DNA from: Patagioenas fasciata
Lineage: Eukaryota; Chordata; Aves; Columbiformes; Columbidae
Direction: 5' to 3'
Assembly (NCBI RefSeq): GCF_037038585.1
Contig: NC_092520.1
Coordinates: forward strand, 122,730,001 to 122,794,000
DNA: 64,000 bases
The notes under the pieces were generated by a model, which made no database searches, was not told the DNA's origin, and saw nothing but the letters and a program-made list of their open reading frames with translations. Below, one piece after another: positions 34,533 to 45,700 of this stretch. A program made the translations under genes and the position numbers. Numbering within the stretch: the first letter of the stretch is position 1; each line of letters starts with the position of its first letter.

Positions 34533-36537
34533 AACACGACACAATGAAATGGCTTTATGAGTATTGTCCTGTGGCAGACACTGACTGTGGTCTCTGGAAG
34601 AGACTGACAGAAAGAACTAGGTTTTTGGTTTTAGTGCTGGCTTGCTCTCCTGAAGAAAGAACTTTTCTGAAGGACCAGGAAGGACCAGGAAGGTCCCCTC
34701 TCTGTTCTCCAAGCTGCCAGGCTGGCCTGCGATGGATAAAAGGAAGTGTGCTAGAGGAGAAGTTAGAGTGGCATGTATTTGGTAGCACCTGGGAAGGCAT
34801 CTATGCTGCCAAAATCCTTCTGACCAGGTCTGCCCAGTGATGCCTCCCGAGACCTGGAGTTTCTGCAGTTGGGCCTTCAGAAAACAACCTCAGAACTCAA
34901 TCTCAAAGGACGTATTAACCAAGAGTTATTCAGCCTTTAAAGGACAATTGTTCCCTGCATTCCGAAAATTGTGTGCTGATTCAGCTTGCCTTGAAGCTTG
35001 TCATGCCACATGCATGGAGGTTACAATGGAGGCTTCAACTTGGCATTCCTTGAATTAGATTTTTCTGACATTAAATTTCTTTTTTGGTAGAGTAATTGTC
35101 TGTGTTGGTTTGTTGTTGTTGTTGTTGTTTGTTTTGTTTTGATTTGATTTGGTTTGGTTTGGTTTGGTTTGGTTTGTTTTTCCTGTGGTAGTCATGTGTA
35201 TCAATGTGATCTTCAGTTGTGGCTATGGTTTAAAACCATCAATATATGTGTATAAACACAACAACAAGAGAAGAGGTGAGTGAGCTTAGCTGCTGCTTTT
35301 CAAAGATAACTTTTTCCCAGGAAATGGAAATTGTAAAGAAAAATGCACAGGCTCAGTGCTGTCAGATAGCGACCAGTGGTCCTTGATCAGAGTGGTTCAG
35401 AGCCTGCTGAATGAAAGGGAGAGCAATGGCCTCACCTCTGTACTTGTGGCAGCGAGTACACAATTTATCCTCAGTGCAAAAGTGTAGTTTTTCTGAGAGT
35501 AAAAGGTTAACTTTGCTCATTGAGAAGGAAAAATGGAAATAAGGTGAAATGCACACCACAGACTCAGAAAACAAATAGGCAGAAAAAGTCTCAGTTTTTC
35601 CAGAGCAACTCACTTGAGGGCTGTTTAAAAACAGTCCAGTACTGGATTTCTGCAGGGCAGATGACCTGTTTTTCACTGCTCTTCAGGTAGAAGTTTAGAA
35701 GTGTTCTTTGATTCTCCCTAATGAAATGGAATTGTTTCTTTCAGTCCTAGTAATTGTTTCCTTTCAGAAGGGAAATATTACAAGTTTTAGAAGCAAAACA
35801 AACCAAAGCTGAGACCAAAGCCACCCCAAAGCCAGCCTCTCTAACAAGACCCAGATAACATGGCCAAGGCTGCTTTCTTTTTAGTGTGCCTGTCCCAAAA
35901 GCTGAAGGAGGCTCTGTGGAATGGCAAAAATTTACAGAAAAAATTGTAGTGACTGTCTCACATTTCCTTTATGAAATATCCTTCTTTCCTGACTAGTGAC
36001 TTGATTTACTCGCAGTTACTCATCCCTAAGAAACTAGGATTTGTAGTGTCTGGGGTGCAAGTCATTTGTTATTCTGCGTAAGATGCAGGACACTTCTGGG
36101 AGGGTCTGCACAACCAGTGGTATCCACAGCCACTGGCTACCAGGCTGCTCAGCACTCATGCAGAGAAGAGGAACATCAGTGAAGATCAGCGAGAGAGAAA
36201 TGAACAGTCATCAACACAAGAAGACCAGCAAGTTTCACCAGGAAATAAGAGAACAGAAGAGAATGTGAGCTTAAGTATGAATACTTTATATGTGCCGAAC
36301 ATACATGTCTGTGTGATGCCCAACAATCCATGCTCCTCTGAAGTCCATCTAATACCAAACCCCCATTTAGACCAAAGTTTAAATTTAGATGTCTTTCATA
36401 TTACACAGCTACTCTGGAGGTGGAAAGCAAAGCAAAAAAGTAAACCATGTCGAGACCTTTCTTACTATGTAAAGGGATCCCAGAACTTTTCTGTGTTTTT
36501 TTCCACACCAAGGTGGTTAACTTTCTCTGCTGGGAAG
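34533..36537. other. Region behind gene B, no gene recognised
   Basis: Apart from a GGTTT simple repeat and an ATTAAA at 35070-35075, which could serve as a poly(A) signal for gene B, no feature could be supported. Confidence 0.45.
35106..35181. repeat. GTT/GGTTT simple repeat
   Basis: Six TTG units, then several TTTTG/ATTTG units and about seven GGTTT units, ending in T-rich sequence. Confidence 0.85.
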
Positions 36538-36597
36538 TGTGGTATACTTTGTGCTGGAAAAATTGGCTAGGATAGCAAACTGTAAACCTCCTGGTAG
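36538..36597 (+). mobile_element. Short retrovirus-like relic, first copy
   Basis: About 60 bases around TTGTGCTGGAAAAATTGGC recur at 38912-38971. The second copy lies just beyond a retroviral integrase relic interrupted by a CR1, so both are probably scraps of the same retroviral family. The assignment is inferred. Confidence 0.4.
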
Positions 36598-36780
36598 AAT
36601 GATTTCAGCGTTCATGATTTGAGGAAGCATTGCTTGAATTTGATGATTAAGGCTGTATGCTAATTTGTATGCCAGAATGGAGTTGAATCAGCAGAGTCTA
36701 AGAGTCCTGAGGTAAGCCTCCATCTGGTGACATGCCCTGCAAAACATGGTGGGCTTGCTTTTAATGGACTGTGTGTCACT

Positions 36781-36884
36781 CTAAGTGGAGCTGAATGGAG
36801 AAATGGTTTCCATAGAAAATCTGCAGGTTAGCGAACTGTTACAAAACAAGGACTTACCTGCTTCCAGGAGCAAACACTTCTCAC
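36781..36884 (+). repeat. Left part of the broken gene B duplicate
   Basis: Matches 26511-26622, which lies about 3 kb upstream of the gene B leader. It is abutted at 36885 by sequence matching 31622 onward. Confidence 0.75.
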
Positions 36885-37168
36885 AGATTGTGTGTACATA
36901 CGTATATGTGTCTCTGTAAGCCTATATTTCTACAAAGTCACTGATTGGGAGCAGATGCAATCAGCTCACCAGCAGTACCCTCATCTGGAGGGTACTAGCA
37001 AGAGCAGGCTCCTGGCTGTCAAATGCTGGGAAACAACACTTCACATGGGTGTTCTTCCAGGAGGGTGTGTCTCCAATAGGATTGGCGTCTTTTCTCATGA
37101 TAAGTCTTCCTCTTACTGAAAGAGAAACACAAATAGCTCAGGATTAAAAAATGCTGGGTTTGACTCCA

Positions 37169-37183
37169 CCCCCCCCCCCCCCC
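37169..37183. repeat. Poly(C) run of 15 bases
   Basis: Homopolymer within the duplicated intron. The source copy has CCACCCC at the corresponding place. Confidence 0.85.
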
Positions 37184-37405
37184 AATATCAGGGATAGGTG
37201 AGACATTATCCCTTTATTTAAAAATAAAAGAATTCTTCAAGAAACATAGTGTTGTGTTGTTATGCTGTTCCTTTCTCTTCTTTAAAGAAAAAATGTGCAC
37301 AAACTGATGAATGTTTTACTTCAGTCCCAGCCTCTGGAACAGGACACAACAAACACATTGACATCTCTCTATGTTAACTATGAGCTCATCAGTTTCTTTT
37401 TGTAG

Positions 37406-37818
37406 GTGTTCAGAAGAGTGTAATCATCATGGCGGTCTTAATAGTGGTATTATTACTTCGTATCATGACACTAATCAGCAGAAGAAGGGAAACATAAGAA
37501 TAACTTTTTTTTTTTACTTGCAAATGACATGGCTTGCCCATGTTCACCTCGGAATTTACCTTTCTTGTTTCCTGTTGGTGGTTTTATATACCTGCCCTGG
37601 AAACTTATACAGGTGGTAACAGCATCTTCAAAATAGTGAGATCCACTCTGAATTCTAAGAGCTTTCTAATCATTGTGTGAGTAGTAAATGTTTTTTCTTC
37701 CAGACTGGAGAGAAGTGGTGCACCCAGAACATCTGCAGAGGAGAAAGCCTTACATCAAGACCTAAAGGAAAAAGCTGTGAGCTTGCACATGCCGAAGGAT
37801 CAGCATGTTGCGTACTGA
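37406..37818 (+). pseudogene. Gene B duplicate: only membrane and tail exons remain
   Basis: Exon-like blocks at 37406-37497 and 37704-37818 copy gene B exons 4 and 5. The first keeps its acceptor and frame (VQKSVIIMAVLIVVLLLRIM, then TLISRRRET) but has lost about four membrane codons. Its donor GT has become AT, so it runs into a TAA three codons after RRR. An arginine lies within the shortened hydrophobic segment. The second keeps its acceptor and an open frame ending QHVAY and stop. No leader, IgV or IgC2 copy exists nearby, so this is a relic rather than a gene. The first exon could still serve gene B as an alternative terminal exon, because exon 3 would join it in frame. Confidence 0.75.
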
Positions 37819-37989
37819 AACAAGGTAATGCAAACTCCCAAGGCTTCCATTAATTATTTACATCCTTCCAAAACCTTGGCAACACTTACCAGGAATGTGA
37901 CAAAGCCCTTCCATTGAGAGATGGGGTCTGCTCCTGCTGCTGTGTCTTTGCTGTATGGGATTCATTTCAAAAACTGTCTTATCACATGT

Positions 37990-38400
37990 TGTATCTTGCA
38001 GCAGCCTCTGGGAAAACCGAACGATCCAGGTCTGTTAAAAAGTAGTCTAATGGCAATGGGTGGTGGAACCTTCAAAAACTGGGATTCACATTTAGCAAAA
38101 GCCACTTGGTTGGTCAACACTAGAGGACGAATCAATCAAGCTGGACCTGCCCAGTCAGAACTTCCATGTATTGTACAAGGAGATAGAGTCCCCGTGGTGC
38201 ACATGAAAAATATTTTAGGGAAGGCAGTATGAGTTACTTCTGCCTCAGGCAAAGGACTTGGAAGCACTTGGTGGGTAGTACTGAAAGATGGAGAAGTCTG
38301 TTGTGTACCTCAGGGGTATTTGATTTTGGGTGTGAATACTCAACATTGAACTGCATGATGTTAACTGCTACATAATACTACACGCCATACTAACAGTGCC
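37990..38400 (+). mobile_element. Endogenous retrovirus relic, integrase end
   Basis: A translated stretch reads HLAKATWLVNTRGRINQAGP, followed by VQGDRVPVVHMKNILGKAV and further on TWWVVLKDGEVCCVPQGYL. This is the C-terminal part of an avian endogenous retroviral integrase as I know the family. It is a broken, incomplete fossil without recognisable flanking LTRs. It sits directly against the end of the gene B duplicate. Confidence 0.75.
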
Positions 38401-38554
38401 CAATAAGAGACTTTCAGATTACTGCAGGATGATGAAGCCAGAGTTGACTTCAACAAGTGGCACCTGGCAACTTCTTCAAAGTTGACATCTGTAGCCCACA
38501 AACATGGGCATGAACTGCACCAGATATATAATCTTTCCTGCCCTGGAAGACTGC

Positions 38555-38911
38555 TATGAGAGATTAAGTCGAAATTATCACTGTCTACAACTACCTGAAA
38601 GGAGGTTGTAGCATGGAGGGTTGTTGGTCCTTTCTCCCAAGTAACAAGTGTTAGGACAAGAGGAAATTGCCTCAGGTTGCCCCAGGGGAGATTTAGATTG
38701 GATATCAGGAAAAAATTCTTCACAGAAAGGGTTGTCAGGCATTGGAACAGGCTTCCCAGGGAAGTGGTGGAGTCACCATCCCTGCAGGTGTTTAAAAGGC
38801 AATTAGACAAGGTTCATAGGGACATGGTTTAGTGCTAGAGTTAGGTTAGGTTATGGTTGGACTTGATCCTGAGGGTGTCTTCCAACCGAAATTATTCTAT
38901 GATTCTATGAA
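38555..38911 (+). mobile_element. CR1 LINE 3' fragment
   Basis: Plus-strand CR1 end. The translated piece shows [20 protein letters not shown], with the frame drifting in places. The 3' part reads TTGGACTTGATCCTGAGGGT, then TCTTCCAACC and the TTCTATGATTCTATGA tail. It lies between two retroviral scraps, so it probably inserted into the older retroviral relic. Confidence 0.9.
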
Positions 38912-38971
38912 ATGTGGTGCAGTTTGTGCTGGAAAAATTGGCCAGGATATCAAACTGTAAATCATTTAGAA
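38912..38971 (+). mobile_element. Short retrovirus-like relic, second copy
   Basis: Matches 36538-36597 (shared TTTGTGCTGGAAAAATTGG and CAAACTGTAAA) and starts at the CR1 tail. Probably a continuation of the integrase-bearing relic. Confidence 0.4.
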
Positions 38972-40439
38972 TTTGATTGTTTGATAGAAGTAAGTTCGGG
39001 AGAGACAAAACGTGGTTTGTACACAGTCACGTGGTTGAATCACTAGCAAAATGACAGTTTTCCATTTACCTCTGTCTGCCCTAAGGTTACTTCTGATCTT
39101 CGTATACTACTTCAGAGCTATCCTTTCCTCGTTAAACTCTATTCTCCTTCCTCTCTTCCAAAGAAGCCCTTTTGCTTTCCAGAACCTTTCATTATTTTCT
39201 TCAAGTTTCCTCAGCCCATTGAGGGAGCAGAAAAATTTGGATATAGAGCTTTTCCACCTCAGTAGATGTGAGTTGCTGGATGAGCTAATACAAAAATACG
39301 ACTCGAGTCCTTCAAATGTCCCCTTTATTATCATGAAATAAGAGCACAAATATGTCCCTGGGACTTCCCTGGTTTTGTTGCTTTGATGGCACAGGGCACT
39401 TCTGGATAAATTTATTTCAAACTTCGCAGTCCGCATTTGTCTGGAGTTCCCTCTGAAATCCCCTCAACTATAGGGAAGGCAGGTGAGCACAGGGCACTTA
39501 CTAACACATTTTCCTGATAAAAAGAAAAATGCATTTGATGGTTGTGATTATGTCAATCTCTAGCAACAAGGAGTATTTGTTGGAAACTTGACCTGCTTTA
39601 GAGGGAACCTACTATCTACTCAAAACAAAAAGGGGAAGAGAGGCAGAGGGGAAATTTAAGTGACTTGAGACCTACTCATTGATCCTAGAGGACAGAAGAA
39701 TTTGTTGAAAAAAAGTTAGTGGCAGAGCTTGGGCTTTGATTTGTTAGTTGGCAAAGAGCGAGCTCCACTAAATCTAGCATGGTGATCTAGGAGATGTCTC
39801 TCAGGAGAGCTCTATCTGTCTGGAAGAGCTGCTGCCCTGACCCCAGCCTCCAGCAACAGATTAGATCTGACCTGGTGGGGGTGGTGGGAGCCTTCTTCTT
39901 TCACACAACGAAAAGCACTGCTTTATGCCCTGTGGTACTGAGAAGAGTGGAACAGCCAGGGTTAACACACAGGTGAGCCTGGAATGACTGAGGAAAGATA
40001 GAACTTCCAGGGCCTTGCAAGAGAAATATTACAATTGGTATGGATGACATATGAATGTGTGCATGTCTGAGTGCAAAAGCAGATGAAACAACAGCACAGC
40101 CGATACCGAATGTCCTGTATTGATTGCAAAGGATGTTGTTTCTTAATAACCAAATTGAGAAATGGAATGACTCTCTCAAGCCTGGGACAAGCCTGTTAAA
40201 ACTACAACAGAGAGAACTAACTTGTCAGTGGAAGATCCTGTGGTCCCGCAACAGGAAAATGACAGCAAGCTTGCCCTATTTTACTTGTGCTGTACTCTCA
40301 GCCTAACAGAAAGGCAGCAGGGAAAGCAAAAGACCACTCCTCATGATGTGAAAGACATATCTCAAAACCAGTTTCTGATTGCCAGTGAAAAGGAACCCAG
40401 AAGACAGAACGCGTACAGCTTGTGACTATGAATCTGGAC
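38972..40439. other. No gene recognised
   Basis: About 1.5 kb before the CpG island without similarity I can name. Open frames on both strands overlap and lack exon borders. Confidence 0.5.
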
Positions 40440-40990
40440 ACAGAACCAACCATTTTAGGGGGACGGGACACGTCCCTGGGACGTCCGGGGCAGGGCGGGA
40501 CTCCCTGGAGGCGCGGTGACGGCGACAACATGGGTGGTGTCACTGGCTGTCTGGAGCCTTCGGGCAGGCGTGCTCTTTCCATCCTTGCTTCCAGGTACTT
40601 GGCCGTGCGTAACCATCCATCTTGCCGCTTTCCCCGCCCGCCCTGGGCTCATTTACAAGTTTGGGGTGGATTTCTGGCGGGAGGTAAGCAGTGTGGTGTC
40701 CGCCTGCGGCGTGTGCGCGGGGCAGCCTGCGGCTCTGGGAGCGGGACCCCGTCCGGAGGGCAGCAAGCTGAGTGGCGGCCCGAAGAGGGCCCTCGGGCAG
40801 AGGCCGGTGCTCCTTGCCGCTGAGCCCCTGCCCGGAGGCTCATTCCCGGGGGAGGTCTGGCCGCCGCCCGGGAAAGCGGGTAGCGTCTGGAGGCGGCGGA
40901 GGCACATCGAAGGGCAGAAGCAGCTCCAGGCTGTTTCTCGGTTCGCAGCGGGTGTCCGAGCCTTTCCGCGCCTTTTCTAACTAGGAGGAT
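40440..40990. promoter_or_regulatory. CpG island, probable promoter and first exon of gene C
   Basis: The only strongly GC- and CpG-rich stretch of the window, with a GC box (GGGCGGG near 40492) and a repeated ACGTCC. A strong splice donor, GGGAG|GTAAGC, lies at 40683. It would let a noncoding first exon join the acceptor CTTTCTTCAG|GTGAAAG at 42657-42658, 23 bases before the gene C ATG. An ATG at 40530 is not obviously used. Confidence 0.7.
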
Positions 40991-41138
40991 CCGCAAGGTG
41001 CCCGGTTCAGGGAACAGTTGCATTCTGAAGCTTGTGTAATGCCCTAAACAGAAACACAGGAGATCTCTGAGGTGTGATGTGGAAAGTATGGCACGGTGAA
41101 GGATTTGCTTTTTACTTGCCCTAATCTTATGTGGTTTT

Positions 41139-41321
41139 TGTCTTTTTCTTCTTTTTGTTTTTGGTTTTCCTTTTTTTTTTTTCTTTTTTTCTTTTTCTTC
41201 TTCTTCTTTTTCTTCTTCTTCTTCTTTTTCCTCTTCTTCTTTTTCCTCTTATTTTTCTTCTTCTTCTTTTCTTCTTCTCTTTCTTCTTTTTATTTTTTTT
41301 TTTCCTTTCCTTTCTTCCCCT
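41139..41321. repeat. Long TTC/T-rich polypyrimidine tract
   Basis: About 180 bases are almost purely pyrimidine on the + strand, made of TTC, TTTTC and T-runs with rare G and A. It lies in the presumed first intron of gene C, 150 bases after the CpG island. Such tracts can form triplex DNA. Confidence 0.9.
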
Positions 41322-42657
41322 GTAACACGTTAAATTTGACTAGAGTACTAAGAGGACTTTTCTTATTTGTTTTGGTTTGGTTTTTTCTGTGACCCGTATA
41401 GCTACACAATAGCCTGATTCCTCTTTGTATGAATTCATGTAGCTACACACCAGGTGTCAGCGATGGTGTGTTAAGGACTTTAATCGGTACTAAAGCCATG
41501 AAACAGGAGGCTGTTATTGAAAACTGCTTTCTTGCAGATGTGGCACATATTTCACTTGTTTATGAACACTTCTATAACTCAAAATTTCTTTCTTGCTATG
41601 CTGGCCATTGATGTTTGCATGGTTTTAGGAATTTCTGTCTGAATTTCTTAGAGGCATACTCAAATATCTGACTGCACTGTATTAGCTGGCAAATTCATTA
41701 TTCATTGGACTTGTTGCTGATAGATTATTGTTTCCTGATTTTACACATAAGAACTTGGTCTGAATTAATGCTTGGTAGCTGCAGAGTTGTATCAGGAGTT
41801 GTTTTAGCACAGCGTGTTTAACATTTAACTGGCTGTGTGTGTAAGTGTTGCACAAGAATCCTGGGAATTTGTTTCTTAAATATTTTTTTCTCCCTCTAAT
41901 TAATTTATTTATTTGCTAGCCCTCATTTTTTTAACGTGTATGATAACTTAGAAAATGTTTTAAAGTTGATTCTCTCTTCTATTTTTTGCATGTTGTTAAA
42001 ATCTTTTAAAAGTTGGGATTTGCTTACGTTCCTGACAGAAGACACTCCCAAGATGCAGCAGCTATTTTTGCAAACATTCACAAAACACCTGAGGTGTAGA
42101 TAATGTGCATTAGAGAGTTATTTTATGAGAAATAAAGCTTCATTTCTAGGCAGGTCTGCAATTTAGTTGTATTGTGGCCATATTAACTGAGTGAGGGAAC
42201 AGGAAGCAGATCAACAGCTGTTCACTAGAGAAAGCAGCAACACAACCTCATTTTTGCCCCTTTTCCACCTTGGAAATATATTTGTATGTAGCAGGTGCAT
42301 GCAATTTTGGACAAATGGGGAGTTTTAAAGTTCTCAGTCCTTTGCTTTTAATTTATCCGTTGATCTCACAAGCTAACCCTACCTCTCTCCCAGAGCTACA
42401 GCTAGTCCTGAACAACATGTACGTCATGCTTCTGATGGATTAATGCCTTTCTAACTTTCACCATACAATTTTTTTCCCACTTTGATCAGAGCACTCTCTG
42501 TGTTGTTAATGATACCTGTCAAAACTCGTCATTTGCCCCCAGAACTATGTTTTTCTGACATGACAAAGCTATCATTAATATTTGCGCTGCAGAGACATGA
42601 TATCACCGGAAGATGATCTGCCATTGAGTCATGCATCTCTTCTTATCTTTCTTCAGG
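41322..42657 (+). other. Presumed gene C intron 1
   Basis: AT-rich sequence with no recognised exon or repeat. Confidence 0.45.
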
Positions 42658-42680
42658 TGAAAGAGATTTTCCCTTCCAAA

Positions 42681-42738
42681 ATGACTTTCCAAACTCTGTT
42701 TTTGTGTCTGGCTTGTGCTGGGCTTGGAAAGGCAAATG
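42681..42738 (+). CDS. CD200: Gene C exon with signal peptide
   Basis: [19 protein letters not shown] is a short leader, and the donor is AAATG|GTAAGT. The frame is also open upstream to the acceptor at 42657 (VKEIFPSK), so a start in an earlier exon cannot be excluded; human CD200 likewise has residues before MPFSHLS. Confidence 0.8.
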
Positions 42739-45700
42739 GTAAGTTGGATCTCCTGAAATCTGCCTGAAAATGGTTGGGAAACTGGTTTCTGAGGCTTCAA
42801 CAGTCAGAGTAAGAGACAAAAGTAGGTGAAATATTAATTGCTGGTGCCACTTGACATACTTTAAATAGCTGAGGCATAGGCATGGAGCTGGCAGGTGTGG
42901 CTCAAGACCTATTGGAGCAACATTTGGAGATGGGAGGAATTTGCAGCATCCCATATCTACAATGACACTGGACTCTGTTGTTCACCTAAGTTCACAATTT
43001 CCCCTAGCAGATCCTCCCCTTGGGAACAGATGTCTCTTTTTCTTTCCCTCCCTCTCAAATACACTTCAAACTCTGAAGCTACACAGTCCAGAAATTCTCT
43101 TTAGCCCATTTTGCTGCACAGTTCTCTGAGAACAGTTGGATGTGCACTTCCTTTATACATTCAATCTTCCTCTAGCTTTTAGGAGACAAAAATTTAGTCT
43201 TTGCTGAGAATGGGAAACCATGAGCTGATTTAATAAAACTGAAGTGAGAATTCTGCAGGGATAGATAAATAAATAGGGTATATATATATTTTTTTTCAAA
43301 CAGTTTAGAAGAAAACCAGAGCCTCAGCCAATGTAAATCAACATAACTTCATTGATTTCTAGGAGCGTGCAGGAGAAAGACTTTCTGGTGGGAGAAAATT
43401 ATAGAAACAATACGTAATTGATGAAATTGCTGTGTCTGTGGGTAATCTGGGACTTAGAATCAGCATTACGCTGCAGAATATGTGTGATATCTGCCCATTT
43501 AACTAACTATTTCATGTTGCTGCAGTGGTTTCGCAAGCTGAACACAGAAATGCGAAGGTGGGCGACAACGTGACACTCAACTGTGCTCTGACAGAACCCA
43601 AAGATGTTCTACAAGTGACATGGCAAAAGGACAATGAAAAACTACACAATAATATAGCTACGTACAGTACCACAAAAGGATTAAAGATTCATGAGCCCTA
43701 TCAAGACCGAATGAATTTCACAAGTCTGGGACTCAATGAAACAAACATCACTCTTTGGGATGCTAGAATGGATGATTCAGGGTGTTACACATGTCTCTTC
43801 AATACTTTCCCTTTTGGCTCCTTCTCAGGACGTACCTGCCTGCGTGTCTTTGGTGAGGTTCTCTGCAGGGATATGTATCTAATGGAAAAAGAGGTGTTTT
43901 CTCACCCACAGCATTTCCTTGAGCAGACTCAGGAACTGCACTGATAGGAACATCCCATGGTGGAACACGGTGTAGAAACAGAGCATTACTTCTATAAGCA
44001 AGACTCTGTGGGGCCATATTCAAGCCTGTTGTGGTGTCTGGCTCTGGGCTGTCCTTGTTTGTTATTCTGTGAGTAGCAGCTACAAATCAAGGAATGGGAT
44101 CTTTGTAAGCCCCCGAGCAGTCCCGGCTGGAACTTGAGCAAACCAACATTGCCTGTTGCAGTTTACTCTTGGTCACAGAATCACAGAGTGTTAGGGATCG
44201 GAAGGGACCTCGAAAGATCATCTAGTCCAATCCCCCTGTTGTAGCAGGAACACCTAGATGAGGTTACACAGGAACATGTCCAGGCAGTTTTTGAATGTCT
44301 CCAGAGAAGGAGACTCCACAACCCACCTGGGCAGCCTGTGTCAGTGTTCTGTTACCCTCACTGGGAAGAAGTTTCTTCTCAAATTTAAGTGGAACCTCTT
44401 GTGTTCCAGTTTGCGTCCATTACCCCTTGTCTTACTATTGGTTGTCACCGAGAAGAGCTTGGCTCCATCGTTGTGGCACTCACCCTTTATATATTTATAA
44501 ACATTAATGAGGTCACCCCTCAGTCTTCTCTTCTCCAAACTAAAGAGCCCCAGCTCCCTCAGCCTTTCCTCATAAGGGAGATGCTCCACTCCCTTAATCA
44601 TCTTTGTTGCCCTGCACTGGACTCTCTCCAGCAGTTCCCTGTCCTTCTTGAACTGAGTAGCCCAGAACTGGACACAATATTCCAGGTGTGGTCTCACCAG
44701 GGCAGAGTAGAGGGGAAGGAGAACCCCTCTCAACCTACTGACCACCCCGCTTCTAATACACCCCAGGATTCCATTGGCCTTCCTGGCCACAAGGGCACAG
44801 TGCTGGCTCATGGTCATCCTGCTGTCCACCAGGACCCCCACATCCCTTTCCCCTACACTGCTCTCTAATAGGTCATTCCCCAACTTATATTGGAACCTGG
44901 GGTTGTTCCTGCCCAGATGCAAGACTCTACACTTACCCTTGTTATATTTTATTAAATTTTTCCCCGTCCAGATACAACCCCAGTGCTGTGAGCTGCTGTG
45001 TCAAACTCCACCATTGACAGGGAATCAGCAGACAGGAGAACAGCACTGACCAAGAAATGGTTTTACTTTAACAGATTATTTTAAAACCTGGGATTTCAGA
45101 TTGAGTGGAAACTTTGGGGCATATAACTTCAGTATAAGTATGGAATCATGGGGGGAACCTGACTCAGTGAACCATTTTTGCATTCCTGTGCCATAGAGTT
45201 CAGTGTGAATCTGCTAAGCTTTGCTCTGATTCATAATGGTTAAACTGCTATTACTGCTTATGCTCATTGTGGTGATGGGTTGTCTCATTTGTGTGTTGGA
45301 AGGTCTCAATGCATCTGTCCATTACAACATTTCTGAAGGTCATTTGATAGCCATCTGTAACGCTGTTGGCATCCCAGAGCCCACCATCACCTGGAACAAC
45401 TTGTTCAGTTCTACTCCTACACAGGAGACAGTCAGGCACACCAATGGGATGGTGTCCATCACCAGTAAACTGGAGATCTACAACATTCAGAGCGTTGGTG
45501 TGCAGGACTTGACCTGCAGAATAAGCAACACAAATGAAAAAATGGAATTGCCTGTGAGAATGAAAGGAGGTAGGTAACGACACAAGCTACTGGATAGCAT
45601 TCTCTTGGCCTCTGTGTTTTTCAGTAGCGTGTTTGGATTGGAATCTGCTGGGAAATGGAGGGAGTGATATGTGTCTGTGCCAAGTAAGAAGAAAGGAAAT

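Larger units (their letters stand above)
36885..37962 (+). repeat. Gene B 3' duplication, second copy
   Basis: Matches 31622-32690 through both introns and both 3' exons. Intronic identity is high enough to suggest a fairly recent event. A C15 run at 37169-37183 is an expansion of the shorter C-tract in the source copy. The match ends near 37962, where retroviral relic sequence follows. Confidence 0.88.

Noticed and set aside
38005-38230. Open frame initially considered as an extra exon of the gene B duplicate (good acceptor TATCTTGCAG)
   Set aside because: The translation is recognisably retroviral integrase, so it belongs to the fossil element.
40422-41023. Several long open frames on both strands in the CpG island
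   Set aside because: GC-rich DNA lacks stop codons by chance; arginine/proline-rich translations in all frames are the usual artefact.
44341-44922. 193-codon minus-strand open frame inside gene C
   Set aside because: It is the reverse-transcriptase end of a CR1 LINE, not a host gene.
45236-45302. Hydrophobic leader-like stretch directly before the gene C IgC2 exon
   Set aside because: It reads like a signal peptide, but the exon phase and CD200 alignment start at 45303. A secreted single-C2 product would be unprecedented, so the stretch is taken as open by chance.
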